DNA from: Burkholderiales bacterium
Lineage (GTDB): Bacteria > Pseudomonadota > Gammaproteobacteria > Burkholderiales > Burkholderiaceae_C
DNA: 64,000 nt
Assembly (NCBI GenBank): GCA_947453625.1
Contig: CANGHK010000012.1
Location: 36,526-100,525 of the forward strand
Direction: 5' to 3'
Every line of letters starts with the position of its first letter. Within the stretch, counting starts at the first letter, position 1. The position numbers and the translations under genes are program-made. Of the stretch, positions 37,215-45,631 are shown one piece after another. Below the pieces are notes generated by a model. The model worked only from the letters and a program-made list of their open reading frames with translations, ran no database searches and had not been told where the DNA came from.

Positions 37215-37941
37215 GGCTGGTATAGACCTCTTGAACTTTGGCCGAGCGTTCGATCTGGTCGACCGTGCCGCTGTCGAGCACCTTGCCCTGGTCGAGCACC
37301 GTCAGGTGGTCGCAGATGTTCTTGATGAAGTCCAGGTCGTGCTCGACGATCACCAGCGCGCATTCGGACTTGATCGGCAGCAGCAACTCGCCGGTCACCC
37401 GGCGCTCTTCGGGGCTCATGCCGCCGGTGGGCTCGTCGAGCAGCAGCAACTTGGGCCGCGGCGCCAGCGCCATCGCGATCTCCAGCCACTGCTGTTCGCC
37501 ATGGCTGAGCTCGCCGGCAAGGTCGTCGGCGCGTCCGTCCAACCGGAACCTGGCGAGCGAGCCGATGACGTCGTCGTGCATGGCGCGCCGCGTCTTCGAT
37601 CGGATCAGCGACCACAGGCTCTGCCCGGCCTGCAGCGCAAGCAGCACGTTGTCGTAGACCGAGAGCTCGGGCAGGACCGCGGTGATCTGGAACTTCAGGC
37701 TCAGACCCGCGCGCGCGCGCTCGAAGGGCAGCGCCGCCGTGACGTCGATCCCTGCAAAAGTGACCGTGCCGCTGCTTGGGAAGTGGGCGCCGGCGATGGC
37801 CTTGAGCAGCGTGCTCTTGCCCGATCCGTTGGGCCCGATCAGCCCATGGAAAGTGCCCGCCTGAACCGACAGGTCGACGCCGCCCAGCGCTTGCAGGGCG
37901 CCGAACTTCTTGGTCACGCCCTTGACTTCAAGCAGTGCCAT
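37207..37941 (-). CDS. ABC importer ATP-binding protein, LivG/UrtD type
   Basis: 244 residues. Walker A GPNGSGKST (~36), a LivG-type long insertion after GLSLKFQITAVLPELSVYDN, signature LSHGEQQWLEIAMAL (LSHGEQ, typical for LivG/UrtD), Walker B LLLLDEPTGGMSPEE, His switch VEHDLDFIK. It pairs with the LivF-type protein to power the importer. Only four nucleotides separate it from the permease gene upstream. Confidence 0.93.
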   Translation of the reverse strand: MALLEVKGVTKKFGALQALGGVDLSVQAGTFHGLIGPNGSGKSTLLKAIAGAHFPSSGTVTFAGIDVTAALPFERARAGLSLKFQITAVLPELSVYDNVLLALQAGQSLWSLIRSKTRRAMHDDVIGSLARFRLDGRADDLAGELSHGEQQWLEIAMALAPRPKLLLLDEPTGGMSPEERRVTGELLLPIKSECALVIVEHDLDFIKNICDHLTVLDQGKVLDSGTVDQIERSAKVQEVYTSRV

Positions 37942-37945
37942 GGCC

Positions 37946-38986
37946 TCAGCGCCCCGCTCGATCGCGGCCCGGCCGCCAACCGTACGAGAAGAATCGCTCG
38001 CGGTTCGTGACGAACAAGCCCAGGATGCCGCTGGGCTGGAATGCCACCACCAGCAGCAGCACCAGTCCCAGGATCACCGGCCAGAAGCGTTTGATGATGT
38101 CGATGTCGGCCAGCACATAGCTGATGACCTCGATCGAGACCGTGCCCAGGACCGCGCCGATCAGCGTGCCCGATCCGCCGAACAGGCAGTAGATCACCGC
38201 CATCGTCGACAAGCCCGGACCCATGTTGCCCGGACCGATGAAGCCCTGGTGGTAGCTGTACAGCGCCCCGGCCAGACCGGCGATCATGCCGGCGAAAGAG
38301 AACACCACCGCCTTGTACAACTGCACGCGGTAGCCGAAGAAGGCGAGCCGCTCTTCGTTCTGGCGCATGCCCGCCAGCACCAGCCCCATCTGCGAACGGA
38401 TCAGGTAACGGCTGACCAGGTAGACGGCGAGCAGGCAGCCGAACGCCAGGAAGTAGAACTCGATGCCTTCGACGAATTCGAACGAGCCGAGCTTGAGCAA
38501 CTTGATCGACGACAGGCCGTTGCCCGCACCCACATACTGCCAGCCCGAGACCAGGCGCTCCGATGCATAGGCGCCGGTCAACGTTCCCAATGCGATGAAG
38601 ATCGAGGTCGGCGTCTTGCGACCGAGCAACAAGAACATGGCAAACGCGAACGACAGCAACAGGCCGATCAGCATCGCCAGCGGCAGCGTCCCCCAGATCT
38701 CACTGAAGCCCAGGTCGCGCCCGACCAGCGCGATCACATAAGCCGGCACGCCGAAGAACAAGGCCTGACCGAAGCTCATGATGCCCGAATAGCCCCAGCA
38801 CAGGTCGAAGCTCAGGGCGAGGATAGACAGGATCAGGATGTTGGTGAACAGCGTGATCAACTGGGGGAAGGCATTGAGCGCGAACGGTGCGATCAGCAGT
38901 GCCCCCAGCATCACGGCCTCGACAAGGGGCAGCACCCGAACCGCAGTGCGACCGCCTGTCAGGCCCTTATTCGTGCTTGCTTTCAT
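37946..38986 (-). CDS. ABC importer permease, LivM/UrtC type
   Basis: 346 residues with eight to ten hydrophobic segments; LSFDLCWGYSGIMSFGQALFFG (read in two parts) is the LivM-family signature (LNLxxGYxGxxSxG), and MRQNEERLAFFGY is the EAA-like coupling loop. LFGGSGTLIGAVLGT near the C-terminus is also conserved. Together with the LivH-type protein it forms the transmembrane channel. Substrate specificity comes from the binding protein between the two permease genes. Confidence 0.92.
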   Translation of the reverse strand: MKASTNKGLTGGRTAVRVLPLVEAVMLGALLIAPFALNAFPQLITLFTNILILSILALSFDLCWGYSGIMSFGQALFFGVPAYVIALVGRDLGFSEIWGTLPLAMLIGLLLSFAFAMFLLLGRKTPTSIFIALGTLTGAYASERLVSGWQYVGAGNGLSSIKLLKLGSFEFVEGIEFYFLAFGCLLAVYLVSRYLIRSQMGLVLAGMRQNEERLAFFGYRVQLYKAVVFSFAGMIAGLAGALYSYHQGFIGPGNMGPGLSTMAVIYCLFGGSGTLIGAVLGTVSIEVISYVLADIDIIKRFWPVILGLVLLLVVAFQPSGILGLFVTNRERFFSYGWRPGRDRAGR

Positions 38987-39022
38987 CCGGGTGCTTGGGT
39001 CATTGGCATGCTGGCTTGGCGG

Positions 39023-40297
39023 CTAGCATTCCTTCGGGTCGACCATCGTCGACTTCTTGACGATCTCGTAGCGGGTCTTGCCGGCGGCGACCTTGCACAC
39101 TGCGATGTACATGTTCATCTTGCAGTGCATCTTGCCCGGCACCATTTCGGCGCCGCCCCCAGGGCCTTCCGCGAGCTTGGCACTGTCCAGCGCAGCCGCG
39201 ACCGCGTCGCGCGACAGGTCGCCCTTGGTGGCCTTGACGGCGGCCTCGTAGAACTTGACCCCGCGGTACATGCCGGTGGACGCGCTGCCTGCGGTGAACA
39301 GGTACTTGGTGTTGGGAAACTTTTTCGCGTAGTCTTCCTGCAGCTTCTTGCTGAACGGGTCGTCGACCGCCTGGAAGTAGTCCAGGCAACTGACCAGCCC
39401 CTCCATCTCGACCGCCGGGTGGTAGTTCAGGAGGTTCTCGTCGTAGTAGACGCAGCTGACGACGCCACCGTTCTTCTGGAAACCACTCTCGTAGAGCTGC
39501 TTGACAAAGGGTTGCAGGCCTGGCGGGATGATGGTGTTGAAGACGCAGTCGACCTTGCCGTCGCGGATCTTGCCTATGGTCGCCGAGTACTCGGCCTGGT
39601 CCATCGGGTAGTACTCCTCGAAGACTACCGTGCCGCCGTTGGCCTCTATGACCTTGCGCGCATATTTGTTGAGCAGTTGCGGCCAGACGTAGTTGGCCGA
39701 AGGCAGTGCGAAGCGCTTCTTGCCCAGTGTCTTGATCAGGTAGGGAATCAGCTCATCGCATTGCTGTGCCGGGGTCGGGCCGGTGTTGAACAGACCCTTG
39801 GTGCACTCCTGGCCTTCATAGAGCTGGGGGTAGATGTAGAGCGTCTTGCCGCGGTTGACGATGGGGTCCTTGATGGCCTGGCGCATCGCGCTGGTGATGC
39901 CACCGAGCACCACATCGACCTTGCGGTCCTGGATCAGCTTGCGCACGTTGCCCACCGCGATCTTGGGGTCCGACGCGGTGTCTTCCAGGAACAACTCGAT
40001 CGGACGCCCGAGAATGCCGCCGCCCTTGTTGATCTGCTCGACCGCGAACTGCGCGACCTGCCAATTGGCATTGCCCGAGGGCGCGATCGCGCCGGTGATG
40101 TCGGTGGCAATGCCCATCTTGATCGGACCCGCGGCATGCGCGAATTCGGGCTTGAGCAGCCAGCCCCCCGCTACCCCGGCCATCCATCCCGAGGCGGCCA
40201 GCGCACCGGCACCCGTGAGCAATCGGCGACGACCATCGATCGGCGGTTCGCCCCCCGCGGGCTCGCGGTCTTGATTGAAGAGTTTGGAATCGGACAT
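39023..40297 (-). CDS. Liv-type periplasmic binding protein, Tat-like signal (urea/short-chain amide group)
   Basis: 424 residues. An N-terminal twin-arginine-like segment (DGRRRLLTGAGALAASGW) precedes the mature domain, implying folded export by Tat. The fold starts PIKMGIATDITGAIAPSGN and continues VEQINKGGGILGRPIELF, as in AmiC/UrtA/FmdD amide and urea receptors. LLNYHPAVEMEGLVSCLDYF is characteristic of that subgroup. Six cysteines in the mature protein could form disulfides. Together with the adjoining AtzE/AtzG-like pair, an amide or ureide ligand is likely. It starts one base after the LivH-type stop codon. Confidence 0.88.
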   Translation of the reverse strand: MSDSKLFNQDREPAGGEPPIDGRRRLLTGAGALAASGWMAGVAGGWLLKPEFAHAAGPIKMGIATDITGAIAPSGNANWQVAQFAVEQINKGGGILGRPIELFLEDTASDPKIAVGNVRKLIQDRKVDVVLGGITSAMRQAIKDPIVNRGKTLYIYPQLYEGQECTKGLFNTGPTPAQQCDELIPYLIKTLGKKRFALPSANYVWPQLLNKYARKVIEANGGTVVFEEYYPMDQAEYSATIGKIRDGKVDCVFNTIIPPGLQPFVKQLYESGFQKNGGVVSCVYYDENLLNYHPAVEMEGLVSCLDYFQAVDDPFSKKLQEDYAKKFPNTKYLFTAGSASTGMYRGVKFYEAAVKATKGDLSRDAVAAALDSAKLAEGPGGGAEMVPGKMHCKMNMYIAVCKVAAGKTRYEIVKKSTMVDPKEC

Positions 40298-40298
40298 G

Positions 40299-41156
40299 TC
40301 AGAGCTTCCCTTGTGCAATGAAGCCTTGCGGCCTGAATTTGACGATTGCGAGCGCAATCAGGAACACGAACGGATCAGCAAACACAGGCGGTACGATCCA
40401 GGGTAGCCCTGAAGCCATGCCGCCCACCACGGATGCGCCCAGCACCGGGCCGACAAAGGTGCCGACCCCGCCGAGCATCACCGACAGAAAGGCCTGCACC
40501 AGAAAGCGAATTCCGATGTCGGCCGACAACTGGTAGAGCGGTACGATCAGCGCCCCCGCCAAGCCGGCGAGCGCCGAACCGAAGGCAAAGGTCAACGCGT
40601 AGAGCCTTGTGGTGGAGATCCCGCAAGCGCGCGCCAGCATCGGGTTCTCCAGCGAGCCGCGGATGCGCAGCCCCATCGAGGTCCGCGTCAGAAAGGCCCA
40701 GCTCGCGCCTATCACCACCAGCGTCGTGACGATGATCACGCTGCGCCAGATAGAGAATTCAAGGCCGCCCAGCGTCACCGCCCCGGCCAGCGGTTCTTCG
40801 ATCGACTTGTAGTGTCCACCGAGCAGTCCGCGCACCACCTCGCGTATCACCAATCCGATCGCAAAAGTCCCCAGCATGGCAATGATGGGCGCGCTGTAGA
40901 AGCGTCGGATGATCAGGCGCTCCAGCACCAGACCGACCAGCGCCACCACAATGGGCGCGGCGATCAGGCCTGTCCACAGCGGCAGGCCGAATTCCTGGAA
41001 CAGATACAGCGTGTAGGCGCCCAGCAGCACGAACTCGCCGTGCGCGAAATTGAAGATGCCCATCATGCTGGCAATCACGCCCAGACCCAGCACGATCAGC
41101 ACGATCACCGAGGTGAATCCCAGCAGGTCGAAAGCGAGTCTGACGGCGTTGTCCAT
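40299..41156 (-). CDS. ABC importer permease, LivH/UrtB type
   Basis: 285 residues, about eight hydrophobic segments. GLGVIASMMGIFNFAHGEF is the LivH signature (GLxxxxGxxNxAHGxF), the coupling loop is RIRGSLENPMLARACGI, and VMLGGVGTFVGPVLGA is conserved near the C-terminus. First gene of the five-gene Liv-type operon. ATG 41156 chosen over an in-frame TTG 21 nt upstream. The 270-nt spacer to the divergent amidase gene has an AT-rich patch (~41255-41300) that probably holds both promoters. Confidence 0.92.
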   Translation of the reverse strand: MDNAVRLAFDLLGFTSVIVLIVLGLGVIASMMGIFNFAHGEFVLLGAYTLYLFQEFGLPLWTGLIAAPIVVALVGLVLERLIIRRFYSAPIIAMLGTFAIGLVIREVVRGLLGGHYKSIEEPLAGAVTLGGLEFSIWRSVIIVTTLVVIGASWAFLTRTSMGLRIRGSLENPMLARACGISTTRLYALTFAFGSALAGLAGALIVPLYQLSADIGIRFLVQAFLSVMLGGVGTFVGPVLGASVVGGMASGLPWIVPPVFADPFVFLIALAIVKFRPQGFIAQGKL

Positions 41157-41426
41157 GGGGTAGGTATCAGCAAGCAATGTGCCCGTTGCAATCAGCGTTC
41201 GACTGCGCGATTCGCACCCAGATGGCGTGTTGAATGCACCTGAATCGGGATTGTTCTTTTATCATGCCAAATCTTTGTAGACCGATTTTTGGTGTTAACC
41301 CGTAGGGGGCTGGACTCCTGAGACACTCGGCTGGAGCCTGCCGACCGCTGGCATGATGGCATTCGATTCGATCCATCACCAACGCCCGTGACTCACGCGG
41401 ACGTGTCCCACTGTCAAGGAGACCTC

Positions 41427-42947
41427 ATGCAGGCGCCCAGCCCATCCCCTGGCCCGGAGACATCCGCATGGCCTTTGGCAATCACCAGCGCGCAGATGCA
41501 GGCCTGGACCGCGACCGAGGCCGTGGCCTCCGTCAGGCAGGGCGTCGTCACTGCGCAGTCCTACCTGACCGCGATGCTGGACCGTGCCAAGGCCTTGGGC
41601 GACCTGAATGCGATGATCACGGTCGATGAAGCCGGCGCGTGCGCAACCGCGCAGCGCATCGATGCCGACCGTTTGGCGGGAAAGCCCTTGGGTCTGTTGG
41701 CGGGCCTGGTCATCGTCGTCAAGGACAACATCAACAGCCAGGGTTTGAGGACCACTGGCGGCACCCAGGCGCTGACGTCGTTCGTGCCCTCGCGCCATGC
41801 GCCTTCATTGCAGAAGTTGTTGGACGCGGGGGCGGTGCTGCTGGGCAAAGCCAATCTGCATGAGACGGCTTTCGGCATCACCAGCACGAACTTCTTTCTC
41901 GGCACGGACGCCGACGGCGCGTGCAACCGGCCCTGCAGGAACCCCTACGACAGTAGCCGCATTCCCGGTGGCTCATCGGGCGGCACGGCCGTGGCGATCG
42001 CCGCGCGCTTTGCGCCGGCGGGGCTGGGCACGGACACCGGAGGCTCCACCCGGGTGCCGGCCGCATTCTGCGGTGTCGCCGGATTTCGGCCCTCGGTGGG
42101 CAATGGCGGCGCGCAGCGCCGCTACCACGATGAGAATGCGGTGCTGCCGATCAGCAGAACCCGGGACACTGTCGGCCCGATGGCCAGGACGGTGGCCGAC
42201 CTGGCACTGCTCGACGCAGTCATCACCGGCACGTCAGTCCCCAAGCCCAAGGCGTTGAAAGGCCTGCGACTGGGCGTTCCGGCCTCGTTCTGGACCGGTC
42301 TCGACAGCCAGGTCCAGGCGGTCTGTGAGGCGGCCTGCAAGAAGTTGATCGACAGCGGGGTGGTTCTGGTGGATGTCGACCTGGCCGGCCTGATGGCCTT
42401 GAATGACCAGGTCTCGTTCCAGATCGCCTTGACCGAGCCCAAGACCGACATCCCGAACTACCTGCTGGCCAATGGCATGACGCTTGGATTGAGCGACATC
42501 AATGCCGGCCTGAGCAGTCCGGATGTCAAGGGTGTGTTCGGCGCCATCCTGGCCGATGCCTTTGCCGGGCAATACGGTGCCGCGATCCAGGTTCACAGGC
42601 CGGCGATGCAAGACCTCTATGCGAAGTACTTTGCTGCCAACCAACTCGACGCGGTGCTGTTCCCGACCACGGTTCTGACTGCGCCGTCCATCGATGCGGT
42701 GAAGGGCTCGTCGACCGTGAGGGTCAATGGTGGCGCCGAGACCGACATGTTCAACACGGTCATTCGCAACACCGACCCGTGCAGCAACGCCGGATTGCCT
42801 GGCCTGTCCATCCCCGCGGGATTGACCCGCGACGGCCTGCCGGTCGGCCTGGAACTCGACGGCCCCTTGGGCAGCGATCAGGACCTGTTGGCCATCGGCA
42901 TGTCGATCGAGGCCTTGCTCGGGCCGGTCGCCGCACCTAAGCTCTGA
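41427..42947 (+). CDS. Amidase (mandelamide/indoleacetamide hydrolase-like)
   Basis: 506 residues. Amidase-signature triad: Lys in VIVVKDNINSQ (~101), cis-Ser in PGGSSGGTAV (~180) and nucleophile Ser in GTDTGGSTRVPAAF. GLSIPAGLTRDGLPVGLELDGP at the end (in two parts) is that of mandelamide hydrolase/IaaH relatives. CAAGGAG is ideally spaced from ATG 41427. Divergent from the Liv-type importer, whose receptor is of the amide group, so an imported amide may be its substrate. No lipoprotein or secretion signal. Confidence 0.88.
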   Translation: MQAPSPSPGPETSAWPLAITSAQMQAWTATEAVASVRQGVVTAQSYLTAMLDRAKALGDLNAMITVDEAGACATAQRIDADRLAGKPLGLLAGLVIVVKDNINSQGLRTTGGTQALTSFVPSRHAPSLQKLLDAGAVLLGKANLHETAFGITSTNFFLGTDADGACNRPCRNPYDSSRIPGGSSGGTAVAIAARFAPAGLGTDTGGSTRVPAAFCGVAGFRPSVGNGGAQRRYHDENAVLPISRTRDTVGPMARTVADLALLDAVITGTSVPKPKALKGLRLGVPASFWTGLDSQVQAVCEAACKKLIDSGVVLVDVDLAGLMALNDQVSFQIALTEPKTDIPNYLLANGMTLGLSDINAGLSSPDVKGVFGAILADAFAGQYGAAIQVHRPAMQDLYAKYFAANQLDAVLFPTTVLTAPSIDAVKGSSTVRVNGGAETDMFNTVIRNTDPCSNAGLPGLSIPAGLTRDGLPVGLELDGPLGSDQDLLAIGMSIEALLGPVAAPKL

Positions 42948-43257
42948 ACTTGCGCTGACAGCCCGCCGCACGGCAGCGCGCTGCGGGTTCTTGCGATCGG
43001 CCCGCCCTGCGGCGGCGTCGCCTCGGTCTGGGACTGGCCGACCGAGCCACTTTGGTGCTTGTGGGGCCGACACGGGTTGCGTTGACGCCAATCCGCACGG
43101 CTTCGGTGCGTTGGCCTCGTGTGCGCCGCGCCTGGTGCGCTCCTGATCCCCCGCCCGCTGCGCTGGCCTGCAAGTTGCTTGTATACCGGTCAGAACACCG
43201 GCGCTCAGGCCGGTCCCTTACCGGCCGCAGGCGGCCCAAACTCAGGAGTGAGCATCA
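42948..43257 (+). promoter_or_regulatory. Leader/promoter region of the BMP-BiuH-AtzF operon
   Basis: 310 nt without a gene. At 43179-43186 lies TTGTATAC, half of the TTGTATACAA-type palindrome bound by several FCD-class GntR regulators, and the operon's last gene encodes such a regulator. A perfect 7-bp hairpin (GGCCGGT-CCCTT-ACCGGCC, 43208-43226) lies in the leader, 32 nt before the ATG. A ribosome-binding site (CAGGAGTG) follows. No guanidine riboswitch motif was recognised. Confidence 0.45.
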
Positions 43258-44364
43258 ATGTCGCAAGCCATCTGGAATCGTCGTGACTGGATCAAGAGCG
43301 CCGGAGCGCTGGCCGCGGTCGGCTTCGGCCCTGCCGCCCTGGCGCAGAAGCCCTTGACCGTGGGTTTCATCTATGTCGGTCCGCGCGACGACTACGGCTA
43401 CAACCAGGCCCAGGCCGAGAGCGTGGCGCTGGTCAAGAAGATGCCCGGCATCAAGGTGGTCGACGAGGAGAACGTGCCCGAGACCAACGCGGTGCAAAAA
43501 GCGATGCAGGGCATGATCGCCCAGGACGGCGCGACGCTGCTGTTCCCCACCTCTTACGGCTACTTCGACCCGCACACGCTGGCGGTGGCGGCCAAGAATC
43601 CGGCGGTGCGCTTTGCCCATTGCGGCGGGCTGTGGGACGCGGCCAAGCATCCCAAGAATACCGGCAGCTTCTTCGGCTACATCGACGAAGCCCAGTACCT
43701 CAACGGCGTGATCGCCGGCCATGCCAGCAAGAGCAAGAAGCTGGGCTTCATCGCCGCCAAGCCGATTCCGCAGGTGCTGCGCAACATCAACGCCTTCACG
43801 CTGGGCGCGCGCTCGGTCGACCCGAGCATCACCACCACCGTCATCTTCACCGGCGACTGGAGCATGCCGGTCAAGGAAGCCGAGGCCACCAACAGCCTGG
43901 CCGACCAGGGCATAGACGTCTTCACGATGCATGTGGACGGCCCCAAGGTGATCGTCGAGACCGCTGCCAAGCGCGGCAAGTTCGTCTGCGGCTACCACGC
44001 CTCCCAAGCCAAGCTGGCGCCCAACGCCTACCTGACCGGTGCCGAGTGGAACTGGCTGACCGCCTACAAGCAGATCATCGACGCCGCCCAGACCGGCAAG
44101 CCGCACCCCAACTTCGTCCGCGGCGGCTTGAAGGAAGGCTTCGTCAAGAGCTCGCCCTACGGCGCGATGGTGGCCGAGGGCGCGCGCAAGAACGCCGACG
44201 CGGTGCGCGCCAAGATGGTGGCAGGCGCCTTCGACATCTTCGCTGGCGAGTTGAAGGACAACACCGGCAAGGTGGTGATCGCCAAGGGCAAGGCCTTCAA
44301 GCAGACCGACATCGAGCTCGAAAGCATGAACTACCTGGTCGAAGGCGTGATCGGCAAGGTTTGA
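43258..44364 (+). CDS. BMP family ABC importer substrate-binding protein
   Basis: 368 residues. Twin-arginine-like start NRRDWIKSAGALAAVGF with cleavage near ALA-Q, then the basic-membrane-protein (PnrA/TmpC) fold: VGFIYVGPRDDYGYNQA, GSFFGYIDEAQYLNGVIAG, KKLGFIAAKPIPQVLRNINAF (split), and GYHASQAKLAPNAYLTG. BMP proteins bind nucleosides, purines and related N-heterocycles. Downstream enzymes suggest a ureide or N-heterocycle ligand (inference). The gene's stop codon is inside a 125-bp palindrome. Confidence 0.92.
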   Translation: MSQAIWNRRDWIKSAGALAAVGFGPAALAQKPLTVGFIYVGPRDDYGYNQAQAESVALVKKMPGIKVVDEENVPETNAVQKAMQGMIAQDGATLLFPTSYGYFDPHTLAVAAKNPAVRFAHCGGLWDAAKHPKNTGSFFGYIDEAQYLNGVIAGHASKSKKLGFIAAKPIPQVLRNINAFTLGARSVDPSITTTVIFTGDWSMPVKEAEATNSLADQGIDVFTMHVDGPKVIVETAAKRGKFVCGYHASQAKLAPNAYLTGAEWNWLTAYKQIIDAAQTGKPHPNFVRGGLKEGFVKSSPYGAMVAEGARKNADAVRAKMVAGAFDIFAGELKDNTGKVVIAKGKAFKQTDIELESMNYLVEGVIGKV

Positions 44365-44480
44365 CTGATCTTGCTGCTGCGCGCACCGATATCGGTCCTG
44401 TGATGCTCGCCGTACGGGTGTACGGCTGCGCTTCTCGAACCGATCTCGGCGCGCTCGCGACGCAATCTCAGCCAAACCTT
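44356..44480. repeat. 125-bp imperfect palindrome over the BMP-gene stop codon (copy 2)
   Basis: Outer arms AAGGTTTGACTGA (44356-44368) and TCAGCCAAACCTT (44468-44480) pair with one mismatch; the centre is the perfect hairpin CCGTAC-GGGT-GTACGG (44410-44425), exactly midway. Inner arms pair over ACCGATATCGGT / ACCGATCTCGG-like stretches. ATGCTCGC before and CTGCGCTT after the centre are identical to those in copy 1 at 28620-28780. It separates the binding-protein gene from the permease gene. Confidence 0.75.
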
Positions 44481-44506
44481 CCGCCTTCCAACCCTGGAGT
44501 TAGGGC

Positions 44507-45631
44507 ATGAGTTCCACATCCCGCACCTGGCACGCCCCCGCCGAAGCCCTGCTGCTGCCCGCCGGTGCGCTGGCTGCGGCGCTGGCGCTGTTCGGCGTGT
44601 TCGTCTGGTTCGGCGGCCACAGCCCCGTGCAGGCCTGGGTGCTGTTGTTCCAGGGCGCGTTCGGCGATGCTTTCTCGTGGCAGAACTCGCTGCAGCGGGC
44701 CGCGCCGTTGATGCTGACCGCGTTGGCGGTGGCGCTGCCGGCGCGCGCCGGGCTGACGGTGATCGGCGGCGAGGGCGCGCTGGTGCTGGGCGCGCTGGGC
44801 TGCGCCGGCCTGCCTTACCTGCTGCCGGGCCTGAATGGCACGGCCGGCAGCGTCGCGGTGCTGGCCGCCGGTGCGCTGCTGGGCGCGGGCTGGATCGCGC
44901 TGGCCGGCGCGTTGCGGCAGTGGCGCGGCGTCAACGAGACCATCTCCAGCCTGTTGCTGGGCTATATCGCGATTGCGCTGTTCAAGCATTTCGTCGAGGG
45001 CAGCCTGCGCGACCCGGCCAGCCTGAACAAGCCCAGCACCCGACCGCTGGGCGAGAGCCTGCGCATCGGCGCGATCATGGGCAATTCGGCCGCCGACAGC
45101 CTGCTGGGCGACGTCCACTGGGGCTTGGTGATCGGCTTGGTGGCTTGCTTGGCCGCCGGCCTGTGGCTGAGTTTCAGCGCCTCGGGTTTCGCGCTGCGGG
45201 TGGTGGGCGGCAACGCCCGCGCCGCCCGGCTGGTCGGCCTGCCCACCGACCGCCTGATCCTGCTGTCCTGCGCGCTGGGCGGCGGCTGCGCCGGCCTGGC
45301 CGGGGCGCTGGAGGTGGCGGCGGTGCACCAGGCGGCCAACACTTCGGTGATCGCTGGTCTGGGCTACACGGGCATCCTGGTGTCCTTCGTTGCCCGCCAC
45401 AACCCCTGGGCGATCCCGCCGGTGGCCTTGCTGTTTGGCGGCTTCGCGGCCGCCGGCAGCCTGCTGCAACGGCGCATGGGTCTGCCCGATGCGTCGGTGC
45501 TGGTGCTGCAGGGTTTTGCCTTCGTCTTCATCCTGGCGGCCGAAGCGCTGCGCGGCCGGCTGTTCGGCTTGTTCGGGTTCAGCGTGACGCGCAGCGTCAA
45601 GCTGCGCCTGGTGCCGGGAGCGGCGGCATGA
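44507..45631 (+). CDS. ABC importer permease (BMP/ribose type, first subunit)
   Basis: 374 residues with eight to ten hydrophobic segments; GLTVIGGEGALVLGALG and VNETISSLLLGYIAI are typical of the YufP/NupP-type permeases that pair with BMP receptors, and LRVVGGNARAARLVGLPTDRL (split at VVGG) is the cytoplasmic coupling loop. The next permease starts within its stop codon (ATGA overlap), implying translational coupling. Confidence 0.9.
   Translation: MSSTSRTWHAPAEALLLPAGALAAALALFGVFVWFGGHSPVQAWVLLFQGAFGDAFSWQNSLQRAAPLMLTALAVALPARAGLTVIGGEGALVLGALGCAGLPYLLPGLNGTAGSVAVLAAGALLGAGWIALAGALRQWRGVNETISSLLLGYIAIALFKHFVEGSLRDPASLNKPSTRPLGESLRIGAIMGNSAADSLLGDVHWGLVIGLVACLAAGLWLSFSASGFALRVVGGNARAARLVGLPTDRLILLSCALGGGCAGLAGALEVAAVHQAANTSVIAGLGYTGILVSFVARHNPWAIPPVALLFGGFAAAGSLLQRRMGLPDASVLVLQGFAFVFILAAEALRGRLFGLFGFSVTRSVKLRLVPGAAA

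Noticed and set aside
37910..40321. 803-codon plus-strand open frame
   Set aside because: It is antisense to the LivM-type permease and its receptor, which have clear domains. Composition (His, Asp, Gln, Arg rich) is that of a frame opposite GC-rich coding DNA, with no domain.
42948..43257. Guanidine or other riboswitch before the ureide operon
   Set aside because: Hairpin loops lack the ACGR motif of guanidine-II and the conserved core of guanidine-I could not be found; only a simple hairpin is supported.
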